A stretch of DNA of 64,000 bases from Calothrix sp. FI2-JRJ7. GTDB lineage: Bacteria; Cyanobacteriota; Cyanobacteriia; Cyanobacteriales; Nostocaceae. The stretch is from assembly GCA_019359675.1 (NCBI GenBank), contig JAHHGX010000064.1, positions 62,001 through 126,000 on the forward strand, given 5' to 3'. The position numbers were made by a program, and so were the translations under genes. Shown here piece by piece: positions 25,329-33,389 of the stretch. How positions within the stretch are numbered: position 1 is the first letter of the stretch; each line of letters begins with the position of its first letter. The notes beneath the pieces were generated by a model. It did not search any database and was not told the origin of the DNA. It saw only the letters and a program-made list of their open reading frames with translations.

Positions 25329-27605
25329 TTAATTTGCATACACAAACACGGGGACTCTTTTATATGCTGGTGTTCCTGCTCGTTTGTCAACCTGTGCGTT
25401 AAAAATTACATTTACTTCTGGGTAAAACATTAACGCTGCTCCTGGACGTACTGCTCCGTGAATAACTTCCACATTTTCTAATTTACCTGCGTTTCCCTTT
25501 ACAGTAACTCGTTGATGTTCTTTCAATCCTGCTTTTTCTAAATCGATTCGATTCATTAAGATGCAGTTACGGTGGGGCATTCCTCGATACTTGTCTTCTA
25601 TTTGATACACTACTGTATTATGTTGAGCATAGCTACGTGCTGTTATTAATGCTACTACAATTCCTTGGGTTTGCTCTGAGGCGCCAAAAGCTTTTCGGTC
25701 AGGAAGTGTTAATTGTGGCAGTGGTGTAACAAACATTTTAGCTTTACCGTTCTCAGTAGGGAAGTGAGGTGTATTAATAATGCGTCCACTAATAGTAAAC
25801 TCTTCTTTGGTTTCGTCAATCGTACCTATTTTCTCATAACCTGGAACAGTTTGCGCGATTAGTTTACGAATAAATTTTGTATCTCGAAGCTGGCGCCAAT
25901 CTACCGGATATTCGCCGTGAATTCTATGAGCTAATTCTGTCAAAAATTCTACTTCGGGAATTAAATCAGCGTCTTTAAGATGAGTTTTACCCTCGTCATT
26001 GAGACGTACAAAGTTATTACCCGATTCAACGGTTGTTTTATGAGGATTTTCAAATCTATTCAATACGGGAATAACAATTGTATTTTGTTTAGCTAATCCG
26101 TGAAAATGTCCTAGGTTGGGTTTCGTAGCTAAGTATATTATAGTCTCAATATTACCTAACGCACGTTTTGCCTGAGTTGAATCTGGATTGGCGCCATATA
26201 AATTTCCACCTAGACAGATGAGTGTATCTACCTTGTGTTCGTCAGCAGCTTCAATTAACGAACGAGTATCATACCCTTTAACACTACTTAGAGAACGTCC
26301 TAAAAGCCTTTCTAATGCTTCTTGAAGTCCTTTTTTTATTTTTTGGCTTGTCACACCCATTGAGCCAAATCCCTGAACGTTTGAGTGTCCTCGCACGGGC
26401 ATTACACCCGCTCCTTCTCTACCTATATTGCCACTCATTAATGCAGTATTACCAATACTATAAACGTTATCTACACCATTTTCATGTTGCGTGATGCCCA
26501 TTGCCCAACCAAACACAACACCTTTAGCATTGGCTATTATAGTTGCGGCTGCCTCAATTTCTGCTTGTGAGACTCCACATGTTTCTGTAATAGTTTCCCA
26601 AGAAATAGAGCGAGCATTTTCAACGACTGCCTCCCATCCCTCTGTGTAAGCTTGAAGAAACTCTGTTTTAATATTTCCTGCTTCAATAAGTGCTTTTTGA
26701 ATTCCAATAAATAAAACAGAATCACTACCGGGAATTAGTTGAAGATACAGCGAAGCAATATCTGAACCAGGTACTAGAGATTTAATAGGGAAAGCAGGAG
26801 AACCAAATTTCACCAATCCAATTTCCATAATAGGATTAATAACAATTATCTTTCCCCCACGCTCTCGCAATTTAATCAACTCATTCATCAAACGTGGATG
26901 GTTGTAAGCAGAATTGGCGCCAGTTAAAACAACACAATCAGCTTCATTTAAACTTTCTAAACTAACAATAGAAGTTTTTGTGCCAAACATCTGCTGAAGA
27001 CCATAAGTCGAAGGAGCATGACACAAATCTGAACAATCAGCTAAATTATTAGAGCCAAGCGACCGCATCATTAATTGCAGTAAAAAAGCCGCTTCGTTAG
27101 AAGACCGACCCGAACTATAAGAAGCTACTCGTTCTGGGGTTTTACGGAAACCAGCTTCAGCTATTTGATAAATTTCTGACCAAGAAATCCGCTCATAGTG
27201 CGATTGACCCGCTCGCAAAATCATTGGAAAACTTAACCGTCCCAACCTATCAGCTTCCATTGAAGTCAGTTTTTGTAGCTCAGTAATACTTTGTTGCTCA
27301 AAAAATTGCTGTTTAATACCCGGTTTAATTTCCGCCGAAATAGCCTCAACACTTTTCATACAGCGTTGAAGCTTTTCCCCATCCTCATTAGTAAAACCCC
27401 CCTTTTGCCCTCCCGTCCCCCAAGAGCAAGAAAGACAAGCACTATGGTGAAGTAAAGTTTTCCAAAGTTTTGGTCCTTCCGGAGAAATAGTATGCTTTGC
27501 CCAATATTCAATAACAGGTAAGCCACCCCCAATATCTGGCGCCTCTTCATTCTTATCATTAAACGGAGGAAACTGCTGAACGTTTTGGTTCTTATCCTGA
27601 CTCAT
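25329..27605 (-). CDS. FdhF/YdeP-family molybdopterin oxidoreductase
   Basis: 758 residues. Seen: an N-terminal CLSCSWGTGGQKGGF motif, YSSGRSSNEAAFLLQLM, DLCHAPSTYGLQQMFG, GWAMGITQHENGVDN, GNIGREGAGVMPVRGHSNVQG and a C-terminal dinucleotide-binding region with RSYAQHNT and HRNCILMN. These match the YdeP/FdhF oxidoreductase alpha-subunit family, which binds bis-molybdopterin guanine dinucleotide; YdeP of E. coli is linked to acid resistance, but the substrate is unknown. The N-terminal Cys pair replaces the usual four-Cys [4Fe-4S] motif. There is no partner subunit nearby, so it probably acts as a single soluble protein. Confidence 0.92.
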   Translation of the reverse strand: MSQDKNQNVQQFPPFNDKNEEAPDIGGGLPVIEYWAKHTISPEGPKLWKTLLHHSACLSCSWGTGGQKGGFTNEDGEKLQRCMKSVEAISAEIKPGIKQQFFEQQSITELQKLTSMEADRLGRLSFPMILRAGQSHYERISWSEIYQIAEAGFRKTPERVASYSSGRSSNEAAFLLQLMMRSLGSNNLADCSDLCHAPSTYGLQQMFGTKTSIVSLESLNEADCVVLTGANSAYNHPRLMNELIKLRERGGKIIVINPIMEIGLVKFGSPAFPIKSLVPGSDIASLYLQLIPGSDSVLFIGIQKALIEAGNIKTEFLQAYTEGWEAVVENARSISWETITETCGVSQAEIEAAATIIANAKGVVFGWAMGITQHENGVDNVYSIGNTALMSGNIGREGAGVMPVRGHSNVQGFGSMGVTSQKIKKGLQEALERLLGRSLSSVKGYDTRSLIEAADEHKVDTLICLGGNLYGANPDSTQAKRALGNIETIIYLATKPNLGHFHGLAKQNTIVIPVLNRFENPHKTTVESGNNFVRLNDEGKTHLKDADLIPEVEFLTELAHRIHGEYPVDWRQLRDTKFIRKLIAQTVPGYEKIGTIDETKEEFTISGRIINTPHFPTENGKAKMFVTPLPQLTLPDRKAFGASEQTQGIVVALITARSYAQHNTVVYQIEDKYRGMPHRNCILMNRIDLEKAGLKEHQRVTVKGNAGKLENVEVIHGAVRPGAALMFYPEVNVIFNAQVDKRAGTPAYKRVPVFVYAN

Positions 27606-27800
27606 GGGACTTACCTACATCTAATAACGTTACGGCTTTTTTGATTATAAGCTTGCTCAAAAGGGCGCCAATACCATAATACTAACTATACTCATCTCCG
27701 GGCATTTAATTTAATTTTTGAAAATTCTTTAGTCACAACCAAGCTCTGAGGTCACGAGTGTGCCCTTTGTGGTTTATCACACTAACATTGTTTTTACAAA

Positions 27801-28097
27801 TCAATTAGGAATGCTATATCTGTACTTAAGTTCAAGTGCAGCACAAAAGCTGTTGAGACTATTTAATAAAGCATTGTAGTAAGAATAAGCATCATCATGT
27901 TCGTTCTGAAGATGAGCATATAAAGCCAGTTCAGGCTCTTGGGCTAGAGGTAAGTTCGGAATATTTAAGCCAGCTTTTCTTAAGCGTACAGATGCAATCG
28001 CGATTAATAGCGACCCGACAGTATTATTTTTGCCGTGGAGAAGATCATCCAGTCCAAGTAAGATTAACTCCGCTCCTGGCAGTTCGTTTAGCTCCAT
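27801..28097 (-). CDS. Small hypothetical protein coupled to a nucleotidyltransferase gene
   Basis: 98 residues beginning MELNELPGAELILLGLDDL. It is leucine-rich and mostly helical by eye, with no motif I recognise. Its ATG overlaps the stop of the upstream nucleotidyltransferase frame as TAATG, the usual sign of translational coupling, so the pair is likely a functional unit, possibly a toxin-antitoxin-like system. The upstream partner is frameshifted in this sequence. Confidence 0.65.
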   Translation of the reverse strand: MELNELPGAELILLGLDDLLHGKNNTVGSLLIAIASVRLRKAGLNIPNLPLAQEPELALYAHLQNEHDDAYSYYNALLNSLNSFCAALELKYRYSIPN

Positions 28098-28644
28098 TAT
28101 TTATCGCTCCCTAGTATATTTTCGCAACGCTCGATAAATTCTTCAATCCTGCTTTTCAAAACATCAGGATTAAGGGAAGGAAATCGAATCAATTCAGGTT
28201 CAATTGCGTTAAAGCAATCGCGTAATTCTTTTAAAGAAAATAATTTCTGTTCGTACATAGCTTGAACATCATTAATATCACGGTTATATCCCCTAGATAG
28301 CTTAGAAATAGCTTGAGATGTAAAATCGTAATGATAAAACGAGATTTCACCTTGCCTTCCAATGAAGATGCTTCGGTTACGCCATCAGGGAGCGGAGGTA
28401 AGAAATCCTGTGGGGAAGCTAGTTCAATATTAATGTCCAGCTGTTGTTTTAGTTTAGCGAGCGCTTGAAAAATACCTGGAGGTTCGGGGTCTAAACGGAT
28501 ATCGATATCCACTGTAGAACTGCGCCACCCGATAAGTAAAGCACTGGCACCACCCGTAAAGTAGATACAGCCAGAACCACGGGCTTCTCTACCTAAGACT
28601 TTCATGAGTTCTTCAATCTTATGAGGATCAACATTTGAGCGCAT
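28095..28644 (-). pseudogene. DUF6036-like nucleotidyltransferase gene, frameshifted
   Basis: The 5' part (28644 to about 28385) encodes MRSNVDPHKIEELMKVLGRE and then YFTGGASALLIGWRSSTVDID, a nucleotidyltransferase-like GG...D.D core. At about 28376-28388 the reading frame shifts: the protein-like sequence continues in another frame as RSIFIGRQGEISFYHYDF and runs to a stop overlapping the next gene's ATG. One missing base near CCTGATGGC (minus strand) explains it. Without correction, an out-of-frame 137-codon product would be made. A sequencing error remains possible. Confidence 0.75.
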
Positions 28645-29082
28645 AACTTTACATTAGCATAAACCAAGTATTAGAAGATATGTGTACTTCTCTGATGTAA
28701 TTATCACGCTTCAGACTCGTAAAGCAGGCGCCCCGGAACGTAGGTAAAATTTACAATGAGTTACAGTACAAACTTACCGCCCATCAACCTAATTCCCTTA
28801 GAAGCTAAAAAACTCCTCTCACCTCCGACCTACGACTTCATACCTCCGATTTCTTCTGACATTCGCTTCTCAAAAGTACAAGAATTTTTGCGAAGTGTAA
28901 GGAAAAGCGCCTAACAGTCGTAAATTATACGAGCGTGAACTACGAAGATTCTTGGCTTGGAGACCCATCCGGAAATAAAATTTGCGGCTTCTAATGGGAT
29001 TCCCAAACCTATTACAGGCGCCCGCAAACAGCTTTCTCTTCATTTTTTTGATAGAGTAATGCTTTAATCGCTGTTCATCTCT
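28645..29082. other. Intergenic region, no confident gene
   Basis: 438 bases with two GGCGCC hexamers (28727, 29018). A 52-codon frame from ATG at 28756 (starting MSYSTNLPPINLIPLEAKKL) has no good ribosome site and no recognised relatives, so I do not call it. The region contains the promoter of the dihydrouridine synthase gene, which I could not resolve. Confidence 0.4.
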
Positions 29083-30102
29083 ATGTCCCAGGTACTGCTT
29101 CCCCAAACACTCCAGAAAAACCTACCCCTCACTGCTCTTGCCCCCATGCAAGATGTCACAAACCTCTGGTTTATGAAGGTTATTGCTCAATACGGCAGTC
29201 CTGATTACTTCTTCACCGAATATTTCCGCGTCAATGACACCTCACGCCTCAATCGTACCATTTTATCTTCAATTACAGAAAATGATACGGGGCGCCCTGT
29301 TTTTGCTCAAATGATTGGCGAAAGCATTCCAGACTTAGTAAGAACAGCAAAGGAACTATGCACCTATAATATAGCTGGAGTTGATTTAAATATGGGATGT
29401 CCGGCGCCTAGAATATACCGCAAAAATGTTGGGGGTGGATTACTGCGAGAACCGGAAAAAGTAGATAAAATTTTGAGAGAACTAAGGCAAGCTGTCACCG
29501 ATAAACCTTTGACTGTTAAAATGCGTGTAGGCTTTGAAAATACAGATACCTTTTACGAAATATTAGATATAATCAATCGCCACAACATAGATTTACTAAG
29601 TTTGCATGGTCGCACAGTAAAAGACATGTACCACGGGGCAGTAAAATATGATTTGATTGCCGATGCGGTTAAACGGGTTGATTGTCCAGTGCTTGCTAAT
29701 GGTAATATTCACTCTGCAACAACTGCCCTCGAAGTGCTTGAAAAAACGGGAGCAGCAGGTGTCATGGTAGGACGTTGGGCAATAGGGAATCCTTGGATTT
29801 TTAACCAAATTCGGCAAGCTTTACGGTCTGAAACAATAACACCCGTTCCTTTAGTAGAGGTACGCAATTATATCGAACGTTTATGGCAAACCCCTAATAA
29901 AGATAACTTTCCAGTACAATCACGCCTAGGCTACCTCAAAATGTTCCTTAACTACATTGCCCTTTTGGTTGATGCTGAAGGGCATTTTCTGCGGTTAATG
30001 CGAAAAACTTCTACCGAGCTAGAACTATTTAACCTCTGTGATAGCGTTCTCCTTACCGATAGTACAAAAACTTTAGCTCTGGCGCCGTATTTAGGACTGT
30101 GA
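29083..30102 (+). CDS. dus: tRNA-dihydrouridine synthase
   Basis: 339 residues of the Dus family, FMN enzymes that reduce uridines in tRNA. Seen: LAPMQDVTNLWFMKVIAQYG at the start of the TIM barrel, QMIGESIPDL, NMGCPAPRIYRKNVGGGLL with the catalytic Cys, KMRVGF, LSLHGRTVKDMYHG and ANGNIHSATTAL followed by GAAGVMVGRWAIGNPW, the flavin-phosphate site. The C-terminal helical domain is present and the length is typical. A decayed HAD gene begins immediately after the stop codon. Confidence 0.93.
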   Translation: MSQVLLPQTLQKNLPLTALAPMQDVTNLWFMKVIAQYGSPDYFFTEYFRVNDTSRLNRTILSSITENDTGRPVFAQMIGESIPDLVRTAKELCTYNIAGVDLNMGCPAPRIYRKNVGGGLLREPEKVDKILRELRQAVTDKPLTVKMRVGFENTDTFYEILDIINRHNIDLLSLHGRTVKDMYHGAVKYDLIADAVKRVDCPVLANGNIHSATTALEVLEKTGAAGVMVGRWAIGNPWIFNQIRQALRSETITPVPLVEVRNYIERLWQTPNKDNFPVQSRLGYLKMFLNYIALLVDAEGHFLRLMRKTSTELELFNLCDSVLLTDSTKTLALAPYLGL

Positions 30103-30605
30103 CTATTCTACGGTAGACCACTTTCAAAAAACTTTATTGAACTTTGTAAAGAACGAGAAATTGCCGCATTACAGAAAGAACTACAGCCAGTTCCAAAAAT
30201 TACCGAAGTATTAAAGCAAATAACATTACCAATTTAGGTGTTGCATCAAATAGTAGTCATCACCATATTCAAATGGTTTTAACATTAACCGAACTTTTGC
30301 ATCACTTTCAAGGGAAGTTATATAGTTGCTATGACGTGGAACGTCCCAAACCTTTTCCCGATTTGTATCTCTATGCAGCCCAGCAAATGAATACAAATCC
30401 AGAAAATTGTCTTGTAATCGAAGACTCTGCAACAGGTGTACAAGCAGCATGTGCAGCAGGAATGACAGTGTTTGGATACGCTCAATATAGCGATGGCGCC
30501 GCGATGGCTGTACGGGCGCCAATTTTTAAGCCAGCAGATTCTACATCTAGTCCCTCGTATTCAGAGAATATTGCTTCTGCGGTTGGACTTCGCAATTTAT
30601 TTTGA
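30103..30605 (+). pseudogene. HAD-family phosphatase remnant (5' truncated and frameshifted)
   Basis: Right after the dus stop codon the sequence reads FYGRPLSKNFIELCKERE...LKQITLP, a HAD cap-domain segment, then shifts frame at about 30226-30236 and continues NLGVASNSSHHHIQMVL, DVERPKPFPDLYLYAAQQM and CLVIEDSATGVQAACAAGM, the distal HAD motifs (K-P-PD and GDS/EDS-type). The N-terminal DxDGT/V nucleophile region is absent. The family includes beta-phosphoglucomutase-like phosphatases. The open part from 30273 could be mistaken for a 110-residue gene. Confidence 0.8.
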
Positions 30606-30644
30606 CTACATATAAATAGAAGTTTTTTCATTTTAACCAAATAC

Positions 30645-30672
30645 GTAGAGACCGTATTAATTCGGTCTCTAC
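30645..30672. repeat. Palindromic repeat, AGACC variant
   Basis: The arms GTAGAGACCG and CGGTCTCTAC flank an AT-rich centre (TATTAATT). Shortly after, a perfect palindrome ACGGTTACGTAACCGT lies at about 30685-30700. Together they separate the HAD remnant from the convergent fasciclin gene and may act as a terminator. Confidence 0.65.
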
Positions 30673-30739
30673 AAGGATTTTATTACGGTTACGTAACCGT
30701 TTCAATATATGAATTTATCCGTTATACCTTTTGCTAGTA

Positions 30740-31399
30740 TTACTTAAACTTAGGTGGTAAAAGTACCTTATCAACTACGTGAACAATACCGTTACTTGCA
30801 GGAATATCAGCTTGCACAACTTTGGCGCCATTAACAGTAACACCTGTACCAACAGATACTTTCAGCGATTGACCTTCTACAGTATTAACGTTTCCAGATT
30901 TTAATTGGCTTGATGTAACTCTTCCGGGTACAACATGATAACCAAGAAGCTGAACTAATTTTTGCTTGTTGGCTGGTTTTAACAAGTTATCTACAGTACC
31001 TGTTGGTAAAGCATTAAAAGCTGCATCGGTAGGTGCAAATACAGTGTAAGGACCTTGCCCACCCAAATTTTGCTCTAAACCAGCCGCTTTAACTGCCTTT
31101 GTTAAAATTGTAAACTGTCCTTGGCTTGATGCAGCTTGTGCTAATTGTCCTAAATTTTCACTTCCTGTTGTGGCGCCTGTTGTAGGAGTTGGTGAAGCTG
31201 TTACAGTCACAGTTTCAGTAGGTGTAGCAGTAACAGTAGGAATTTCTGCGACTGGAGAGGTATTTGGATTTGCGGTTTCCACAGCCGAAGGAGTTGTTGT
31301 ATTATCAGTTGTTGGTTGTCCGCAACCTGATAAAGCAACGACGCCACCCAGTAATAATGTGCTTAAAAACGTCTTTTTTAACATTCCAATTGCCTTCAT
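30740..31399 (-). CDS. Fasciclin (FAS1)-domain lipoprotein
   Basis: 219 residues. Seen: a signal peptide with lipobox LSGC (Cys26), a low-complexity Thr/Pro/Ala/Val linker (about 27-80), then one FAS1 domain with YTVFAPTDAAFNALPTGTV and YHVVPGRV and a C-terminal ASNGIVHVVDKVLLPP. FAS1 lipoproteins are surface-exposed adhesion-like proteins, common in cyanobacteria. A start at residue 6 (MLKKTFLS) is equally plausible. It is isolated from its neighbours and convergent with the decayed HAD gene. Confidence 0.9.
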   Translation of the reverse strand: MKAIGMLKKTFLSTLLLGGVVALSGCGQPTTDNTTTPSAVETANPNTSPVAEIPTVTATPTETVTVTASPTPTTGATTGSENLGQLAQAASSQGQFTILTKAVKAAGLEQNLGGQGPYTVFAPTDAAFNALPTGTVDNLLKPANKQKLVQLLGYHVVPGRVTSSQLKSGNVNTVEGQSLKVSVGTGVTVNGAKVVQADIPASNGIVHVVDKVLLPPKFK

Positions 31400-31524
31400 T
31401 GCTTTTTATAGAAAAACTCTATGTGTTTACAAAAGTTAATAGAATATTTTCAATAATTTCTCTGTCTAATGGCATAAATAAGGCATAAGCAATCTTATTT
31501 TTTGACATATAGCAAAATTTAATC

Positions 31525-31881
31525 ATGCAACTAACACCATTACACACAGCAATACTCGTCACGGACTTAGAAAAAGCCGAGCATTTCTACGGTGAAGTAT
31601 TGGGAATGTCAAAAATTGACCGAGTAATCAAGTTTCCGGGTACGTGGTATCAAGTTGGAGATTACCAACTTCATTTAATTGTGGCAAAAGAAGTCGTAAA
31701 TAAGCCCAAACACGAAAAATGGGGACGCAACCCCCATATAGCTTTTTCAGTTTCCGACTTAGATGCCGCTAAACAGCGGCTACTAAATTATAACTTCCCA
31801 ATACAACCAAGTGCGTCAGGGCGCCCAGCAATTTTTACTCAAGACCCAGATGGAAATGTAATTGAGTTAGGTCAACCATAA
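31525..31881 (+). CDS. VOC (glyoxalase/dioxygenase-fold) protein
   Basis: 118 residues, one vicinal-oxygen-chelate module pair. Seen: LHTAILVTDLEKAEHFYGEV, with a metal-type His at the start, LHLIVAKE, NPHIAFSVSDLDAAKQRL and a final QDPDGNVIELGQP. The His/Glu positions of the metal site are present. Substrate unknown; such proteins include glyoxalase I-like and dioxygenase-like enzymes. It lies 24 bases upstream of the recombinase gene and may be co-transcribed. Confidence 0.88.
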   Translation: MQLTPLHTAILVTDLEKAEHFYGEVLGMSKIDRVIKFPGTWYQVGDYQLHLIVAKEVVNKPKHEKWGRNPHIAFSVSDLDAAKQRLLNYNFPIQPSASGRPAIFTQDPDGNVIELGQP

Positions 31882-31905
31882 TATAGTCATTACCGTAACT
31901 GTACT

Positions 31906-33204
31906 ATGACGGTTTTTGCTTATTCTTACACCGACCCACTTTTAGATGTTACTCCCGAACCAAATAGTTGGGGGTGGGAGGTTGACCGAGTTTATGAGGA
32001 CTTGGGAAAACGCGAACAACTCGAAAATTTACTAACAGACTGTCGAGACAACCCTCCAAAATATCTGTTAATTCGTACTTTAGAAGAATTGGGTGATAAT
32101 TTGGAGCAAGTTAGCGCACGTATTACAGAATTAAAAGCTTTAGGAATTATTCTAGTTGCAGTTGAGCAAACCTATAATTCTTCAGAAAATACACTTAATC
32201 AACACATAGAACTAATTAATTTAATACAGCAAATTCAATATCAACATCGTAGTCGTCGCATTCGCCAAGGTCATGCTCGCAACCGTCTTGATGTGGCGCC
32301 TCCTCCTGGTAAAGTTCCTTACGGTTATCGTAGGGGTAAAGGTAAATACATAGTTGACCGTACCACAGCACTTGTTGTTAAAGACTTTTTCGAGAACTTC
32401 TTGCTTTATGGTTCATTACGAAATGCTGTACGGTACATCGCGAAAAAGTACAACAAAAAAATTTCTGTCACCACAGGAAAGCGCTGGTTAACAAATCAGG
32501 TATATAGAGGCAACACCGCATACCAAAATGGCGAGATTATTTCAGATACACATGTACCCATAATTACTAAAGAAGAAGCAGCACAAGTAGACAGGTTATT
32601 GCGTCGTAACAGTCGTTTAAGTACACGTTCCGCTAGCGCACCCCGTTCTTTAGCAGGTTTAGTAACTTGCAGCGAATGTAAATCACACATGACTATTACG
32701 CGCGTCACTATACGCAAACAAACAAAAGAATATCTATATTTACGTCCCATCAACTGTCCTAAACAACCCAAATGCCCATCAATTCCTTACCAAGAAGTTT
32801 TAGGGAAAACGATTTCTGCTGTATGTCAGGACTTACCAAAAGCAGTAGAGGGAGTAAATTTTCCTCAACTAGACACAGTAAAAAATCACTTAGGACAAGA
32901 AATTGCGCGCGCAAATGCCATCTTAGAAAAAATTCCAGAATTGATTGAAACAGGTGTTCTAGACGAAGAAACAGCCAAACTTAGAACTTATAAGCTTCGC
33001 ACCGAAATTTCAGCAATGGAAGCGAAACTAGCAACACTTCCCCCTGTCAACTTACGTTCAGTAGCGCAAGCAGTATCAATTCCTCAATTTTGGCTCGACC
33101 TCTCCGAATCTGAGCGACGATTTTACCTGCGCGAATTTATTAGAGAAATTCAACTCGTGCGTCAAGATAACTCTTGGGAACTACAGATTATCTTTATTTT
33201 TTAG
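31906..33204 (+). CDS. Large serine recombinase homologue with altered catalytic residues
   Basis: 432 residues. The C-terminal two thirds fit a large serine recombinase: a recombinase domain with GKVPYGYRRGKGKYIVDR, a zinc-ribbon LVTCSECKSHM...INCPKQPKCP, and a coiled coil. The N-terminus aligns with resolvase folds but reads FAYSYTDPLLD where active enzymes have Y-A-R-x-S, so the expected Arg and nucleophilic Ser appear to be replaced by Tyr and Asp; the later LDRLGR-type arginines read LEELGD. It sits among ordinary genes, without att sites or an element that I can see. A DNA-binding but non-recombining role is an inference. Confidence 0.85.
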   Translation: MTVFAYSYTDPLLDVTPEPNSWGWEVDRVYEDLGKREQLENLLTDCRDNPPKYLLIRTLEELGDNLEQVSARITELKALGIILVAVEQTYNSSENTLNQHIELINLIQQIQYQHRSRRIRQGHARNRLDVAPPPGKVPYGYRRGKGKYIVDRTTALVVKDFFENFLLYGSLRNAVRYIAKKYNKKISVTTGKRWLTNQVYRGNTAYQNGEIISDTHVPIITKEEAAQVDRLLRRNSRLSTRSASAPRSLAGLVTCSECKSHMTITRVTIRKQTKEYLYLRPINCPKQPKCPSIPYQEVLGKTISAVCQDLPKAVEGVNFPQLDTVKNHLGQEIARANAILEKIPELIETGVLDEETAKLRTYKLRTEISAMEAKLATLPPVNLRSVAQAVSIPQFWLDLSESERRFYLREFIREIQLVRQDNSWELQIIFIF

Positions 33205-33266
33205 TAGGGTGCGTGACGCCATGAACAAATTTCAATGTAATTATAAGACTTGTAGGGTCACGCACC
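33204..33266. repeat. Family A palindromic repeat (GGTGCGTGACGC)
   Basis: The ends GTAGGGTGCGTGACGCC and TAGGGTCACGCACC form a hairpin directly abutting the recombinase stop codon. Other copies: 5954-6016, 50205-50268, 50298-50360 and 56562-56624. Confidence 0.8.
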
Positions 33267-33306
33267 AGCTTTTAATTATGACTCGCTACAAATTTTTTAA
33301 ATAATA

Positions 33307-33372
33307 GAACAGGCAGGGATGCCTGTTCCACAATTTTACAGTTTCAGCTTACAGTTTCAGTTTACAGTTTCT
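33307..33372. repeat. Hairpin plus 13-bp tandem repeat
   Basis: A perfect 9-bp hairpin, GAACAGGCA-GGGA-TGCCTGTTC (33307-33328), is followed by about three copies of a 13-base unit TTACAGTTTCAG(C/T) from 33336. These fill the gap between the recombinase gene and the convergent ycf45-like gene. Confidence 0.75.
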
Positions 33373-33389
33373 TTTTTGGTAGCAGGGTT

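Noticed and set aside
28756-28914. 52-codon plus-strand frame in the 28.7-kb gap
   Set aside because: Weak ribosome site, no recognisable relatives; noted only as a possibility in the intergenic entry.
28870-29106. Minus-strand 78-codon frame overlapping the start of dus
   Set aside because: It overlaps the dus start codon, has no ribosome site, and its composition is unlike a protein.
30226-30522. Minus-strand 98-codon frame opposite the HAD remnant
   Set aside because: The plus strand carries clear HAD motifs, so this frame is a shadow.
31906-33204. Integrated element around the recombinase gene
   Set aside because: The neighbours are ordinary genes and no direct-repeat att sites were noticed; the catalytic site also looks inactive.
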